Source: Verrucomicrobiales bacterium
GTDB taxonomy: Bacteria > Verrucomicrobiota > Verrucomicrobiia > Methylacidiphilales > JAAUTS01
Direction of reading: 5' to 3'
Assembly: GCA_031279715.1 (NCBI GenBank)
Contig: JAITHY010000062.1
Span: 1 to 8,085, forward strand
Length of the DNA: 8,085 nucleotides
How positions within the stretch are numbered: the first letter of the stretch is position 1; each line of letters begins with the position of its first letter. This document shows, piece by piece, positions 5,931 to 8,085 of this stretch. A program made the translations under genes and the position numbers. Under the pieces are notes generated by a model. It was not told the DNA's origin. It was given only the letters and a program-made list of their open reading frames with translations, and did not search any database.

Positions 5931-5976
5931 AATTCGGCAATTCGGCAATTCGGCAATTCGGCAATTCGGCAATTCG
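5931..5976. repeat. Tandem 8-bp repeat, AATTCGGC x5 plus a partial unit
   Basis: Five perfect consecutive AATTCGGC units (5931-5970) are followed by AATTCG. GAATTGC at 5881-5887 is the reverse complement of the GCAATTC contained in each junction, so alternative pairings are possible. The repeat lies between the possible promoter at 5839 and the start codon at 6077. It has no spacers, so it is not CRISPR. Confidence 0.9.
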
Positions 5977-6076
5977 CTTAAATTCTAACATACTTTCCGC
6001 TGAAGCACAACTTTCGCTTTTGGCAAACGTCAAAGGCGTTTTTTTTTATTTTTTTCAAACCAATCGAAAGGAATAT

Positions 6077-6790
6077 ATGAACAAATATAGTGTCATCAAA
6101 CGGGCTGCGTTGCTTGGTGTGTTCGCCGGCATGGCAGCGTTGACGGTCAGCGCAAGGGCGGAGACGATTTATATCGGCGACGCGGCGAATTACGGCGCGG
6201 ATTTGCTGGCGAACGGCAAGACATGGATTGCAGGTGACAGCGCCTCCAAAGTGACATTTGTCTTTACCCAGACGGACAGGCTGTATTTTAATCCAACCGC
6301 CGTGGCGCAGCAGTTGCAGGTGACGGAGGTGAATTTTTATGCGGCGAGTGCGGACGCAAGCAATTTTGTGCGCCCATTTGTGGCAACCTGGACCGGGGCA
6401 AACACCACGACGGGTACCAATTACACCCTGTTATGGATAGGGGATGACATTGCGGCGGATAATGTCGCCGGACTGAAAAATATCACGATTGCCAACGCGC
6501 CAATCATTACTCTGAACGCCGGGGAGATTCTGGTTGCGGGTTATTGCGCTCAGAATGTTGGCGGCTTGATTCGCAATGACGGCGCCCCAAGCGGCATTCC
6601 TGATTACGTCCGCCTTGACGTGTTTGATTTGGGTGTGAACGACCATTTGTCCAACGCGGCTCTTACACTTGACCGCACGATGGCGTTTAACATTGGCTTC
6701 GTGGTTATTCCCGAACCCGCCACCCTCGGCTTGCTGATGTTGGGCGTGGTACTCATTGTCAGCGCCCGTTTGCTCCGATGCCGTGATTGA
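6077..6790 (+). CDS. PEP-CTERM sorting domain protein, small exported protein of unknown function
   Basis: A 237-residue secreted protein. The signal peptide MNKYSVIKRAALLGVFAGMA runs on to a likely cleavage site after ARA (residue 28). The mature part (29 to about 208) is rich in small, polar and beta-favouring residues, with no catalytic motif I recognise. The C-terminus is a standard PEP-CTERM tag: IPEPATLGLLMLGVVLIVSA (211-230), then the basic end RLLRCR. In this family an exosortase recognises the tag and cleaves the protein, often in bacteria that make exopolysaccharide. The start was chosen for AAAGGA at 6067-6072 and the signal peptide; the frame stays open back to 5858, but that extension only translates the tandem repeat. 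The signal-peptide residues LTVSA are encoded by GTTGACGGTCAGC (6139-6151). The next gene's likely start is 11 bases on. Confidence 0.88.
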   Translation: MNKYSVIKRAALLGVFAGMAALTVSARAETIYIGDAANYGADLLANGKTWIAGDSASKVTFVFTQTDRLYFNPTAVAQQLQVTEVNFYAASADASNFVRPFVATWTGANTTTGTNYTLLWIGDDIAADNVAGLKNITIANAPIITLNAGEILVAGYCAQNVGGLIRNDGAPSGIPDYVRLDVFDLGVNDHLSNAALTLDRTMAFNIGFVVIPEPATLGLLMLGVVLIVSARLLRCRD

Positions 6791-6801
6791 GGAATATGCC
6801 C

Positions 6802-7749
6802 ATGCGTTTTTTCATTACGACCTTGAGCGCCGCATGGCTGGCGGCGGTCACCGCCAGCGGCGCGATTTTGAGCGGGGATAAAAACCTTGGCTCCATTTGG
6901 TTCCTCGGCGATTCCATCATGCAGAGCAATGCCGACGGCAGCGGCGCCAGTTCACCACGTCTGTCACTTTACAATCAATTGAGCGCCGCTGGTTACACTT
7001 TCGACTACACTGGCAGTCACACCGCTAATGTGGACGGGCTGCCAGTCACCGGTGGCACGGTGATTAACAATTTGTATCATTACCACGACGGTCATTCCGG
7101 CTGGCGGATAGACGATTACACCAAAGGCAATGCCAATGACGTGGCGAGCCTGTGGAACAGCGGACGTCTGAATTTTTTCAAACCCAATGTCATTGTCATC
7201 ATGCTTGGCACCAATGATCTGGACCGCTTTGACTATGCGACCATGAGCGCAGAAGCCGCCGCTCATGAGGCAAAGGCGCGGATGGAGACGCTGTTGAACA
7301 AGATTTACGCGTTACCCAATTCTGGCGGCCCCACCGTCATTCTCAGCAACATCCCGCCCAACGGCAGAACAACGGAGAAAAGCGCCGGTGTCAACGCATT
7401 CAACGCGCTGTTGCCAAGCCTCGTCAGCGGCTATCAGGCTGCGGGCAGAAGCATTTATCTCGCCGATGTGAACTCCCTGCTGAACAACGAGTACAGCAAG
7501 GCGATGGTCAGCGACAATCTGCACACCAATGCTTACGGCAACGACTTGCTGGCGCGGGGCTGGTTTGAAGCCATCAACGCGGCGGTTATTCCGGAACCCG
7601 CGACTTGGGCGCTGTTGATGACAGGCGCGGCGCTGTTGGTGACGTTGCGGCCGCGGAATAAAAACACGACAGCACCACGCTTGAGCACGCCGTTGCCGCT
7701 GGTCTCATCACCAGCGGCAGGGGGCGGGCGTTGTTCTATTAGGGTTTAA
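6802..7749 (+). CDS. PEP-CTERM SGNH/GDSL-family hydrolase
   Basis: A 315-residue secreted esterase/lipase-type hydrolase, possibly acting on acyl groups of polysaccharides outside the cell. The signal peptide is about residues 1-20 (MRFFITTLSAAWLAAVTASG). SGNH blocks are visible: FLGDSIM with nucleophile S38, LGTND with N138, and SDNLHTNAYG with D238 and H241. HDGHSGWRIDDY (95-106) is common in this family. The PEP-CTERM tag is IPEPATWALLMTGAALLVTL (263-282) followed by RPR. About 30 further residues follow, which is unusual because such tags normally end near the basic residues. The ATG at 6802 has GAGGA 8 bases upstream; a TTG at 6787 and an ATG at 6796 are alternatives. It is likely co-transcribed with the preceding PEP-CTERM gene. 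Confidence 0.9.
   Translation: MRFFITTLSAAWLAAVTASGAILSGDKNLGSIWFLGDSIMQSNADGSGASSPRLSLYNQLSAAGYTFDYTGSHTANVDGLPVTGGTVINNLYHYHDGHSGWRIDDYTKGNANDVASLWNSGRLNFFKPNVIVIMLGTNDLDRFDYATMSAEAAAHEAKARMETLLNKIYALPNSGGPTVILSNIPPNGRTTEKSAGVNAFNALLPSLVSGYQAAGRSIYLADVNSLLNNEYSKAMVSDNLHTNAYGNDLLARGWFEAINAAVIPEPATWALLMTGAALLVTLRPRNKNTTAPRLSTPLPLVSSPAAGGGRCSIRV
7694..7719. terminator. 10-bp perfect hairpin near the convergent gene ends, possible terminator
   Basis: TGCCGCTGGT (7694-7703) pairs perfectly with ACCAGCGGCA (7710-7719) around a 6-base loop. It lies inside the last codons of the SGNH gene and about 27 bp past the nifJ stop. No clean T-run follows on the plus strand. On the minus strand a TTTTT run occurs about 25 bases past the hairpin, too far for a textbook intrinsic terminator. 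It may still mark the end of nifJ transcription or be a repeat remnant. Confidence 0.45.
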
Positions 7750-8085
7750 CTTTGCGTCGGCGCGGTGGGGGCGAGACGGGCTTTCCAGCTTTCCTCAATG
7801 CCTTTGATTTGCGCGTATTTCGCTTTCACTTGCTCCTGTGCGATGGCTTCCAATTTTTGGTAGCGGTCAGGGTTCATTTGTTTCAGCGACTTGAAGCGCG
7901 TCTCGCTGTCCATGAATTGTGTCAGCGGAGTCTTTGGCTCGGCGGAGTCGATTGTCAGCGGTGATTGTCCGGCGTCAATGCGGCGCGGGTCGAAGCGGTA
8001 CAATGGCCAGTGTCCGGAGTCGACCGCCAGTTTTTGCTGGGTCAGGCCATTTTCCATATTGATGCCGTGCGCGATGCAATGGCTG
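7746..8085 (-). CDS. nifJ: Pyruvate:ferredoxin (flavodoxin) oxidoreductase, C-terminal fragment
   Basis: Only the last 112 residues are in the window; the gene continues past the right edge. The fragment begins SHCIAHGINMENGLTQQKLA and continues with VDSGHWPLYRFDPRR, then TPLTQFMDSETRFKSLKQ. This is the characteristic end of the homodimeric PFOR, which converts pyruvate and CoA to acetyl-CoA and CO2 with reduction of ferredoxin or flavodoxin in the cytoplasm. The reading frame is open beyond the first visible methionine (8057), so that is not the start. The full-length enzyme is about 1,170-1,200 residues in known cases. Its TAA stop (7746-7748 on the minus strand) overlaps the TAA of the SGNH gene (7747-7749). 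The enzyme suggests anaerobic or facultative metabolism. Confidence 0.95.
   Translation of the reverse strand, partial: SHCIAHGINMENGLTQQKLAVDSGHWPLYRFDPRRIDAGQSPLTIDSAEPKTPLTQFMDSETRFKSLKQMNPDRYQKLEAIAQEQVKAKYAQIKGIEESWKARLAPTAPTQS

Larger units (their letters stand above)
5580..6076. other. 497-bp non-coding region upstream of the PEP-CTERM genes
   Basis: No convincing gene is present. Open frames of 64-72 codons on both strands between 5635 and 5879 overlap one another and show no ribosome site, signal peptide or recognisable motif. The region holds a 6-bp hairpin CCCAAG/CTTGGG (5627-5632 with 5643-5648), a CCGCGG pair (5748-5765), a -35 box (5839), a hairpin CGACGC/GCGTCG (5908-5924), an 8-bp tandem repeat (5931-5976) and a T-rich run just before the next ribosome site. 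It is more AT-rich than its neighbours from about 5770 onward. No strong intrinsic terminator for cysD was found. Confidence 0.6.

Noticed and set aside
5931..5976. CRISPR array
   Set aside because: The units are 8 bp and directly abutting, with no spacers and no cas genes in view.
5858..6076. 73-codon N-terminal extension of the first PEP-CTERM protein
   Set aside because: It translates the 8-bp repeat and would bury the signal peptide. The ATG at 6077 has AAAGGA upstream and starts a proper signal sequence.
6000..6076. Sigma54 promoter upstream of the PEP-CTERM genes
   Set aside because: Only a partial TGGCA is present near 6019, and the matching TTGC element at the right spacing is missing.

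Overview
The window reads as part of a bacterial chromosome, most likely Verrucomicrobiota or a close relative in the PVC group. The reasons are a Planctomycetes/Verrucomicrobia-type (PV) bacterial microcompartment (BMC) gene set, two PEP-CTERM (exosortase-sorted) secreted proteins, a GC-rich sequence and an anaerobic-type pyruvate:ferredoxin oxidoreductase. This placement is inferred from gene content, not from a marker gene.

Positions 1-3561 form a plus-strand BMC gene cluster: a pentameric vertex protein (BMC-P, EutN/CcmL family), a CoA-acylating aldehyde dehydrogenase, two more BMC-P proteins and a class II aldolase. The last three genes overlap stop-to-start (ATGA). In characterised PV BMCs the aldolase splits L-fuculose-1-phosphate or L-rhamnulose-1-phosphate into DHAP and L-lactaldehyde, and the dehydrogenase converts the lactaldehyde to its acyl-CoA inside the shell. 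The hexameric shell proteins, phosphotransacylase and kinase expected in such loci are not in the window and probably lie upstream. Two related palindromic intergenic elements (1-95 and 1852-1952) end 3 bases before the start codons of the first and second BMC-P genes. A short NlpE-like lipoprotein gene follows on the same strand (3590-4003).

Positions 4005-5579 hold a divergent sulfate-assimilation pair: cysH (PAPS reductase, minus strand) and cysD (sulfate adenylyltransferase small subunit, plus strand), separated by 48 bp. The usual partner cysN is not next to them.

Positions 5580-6076 form a 497-bp non-coding stretch with a sigma70-like -35 box, small hairpins and an 8-bp tandem repeat. 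It precedes two adjacent PEP-CTERM genes: a small predicted exported protein and an SGNH/GDSL hydrolase. The hydrolase meets the 3' end of nifJ tail to tail, with the two stop codons overlapping. nifJ runs off the right edge.

Across the window the hexamer GCTGAC/GTCAGC, often paired as the 13-bp palindrome GCTGACNGTCAGC, is heavily over-represented. It occurs in coding and non-coding DNA, in several reading frames, and most densely in the BMC cluster. This HIP1-like iterated motif and the paired palindromic elements at the BMC-P genes are the least explained signals here.
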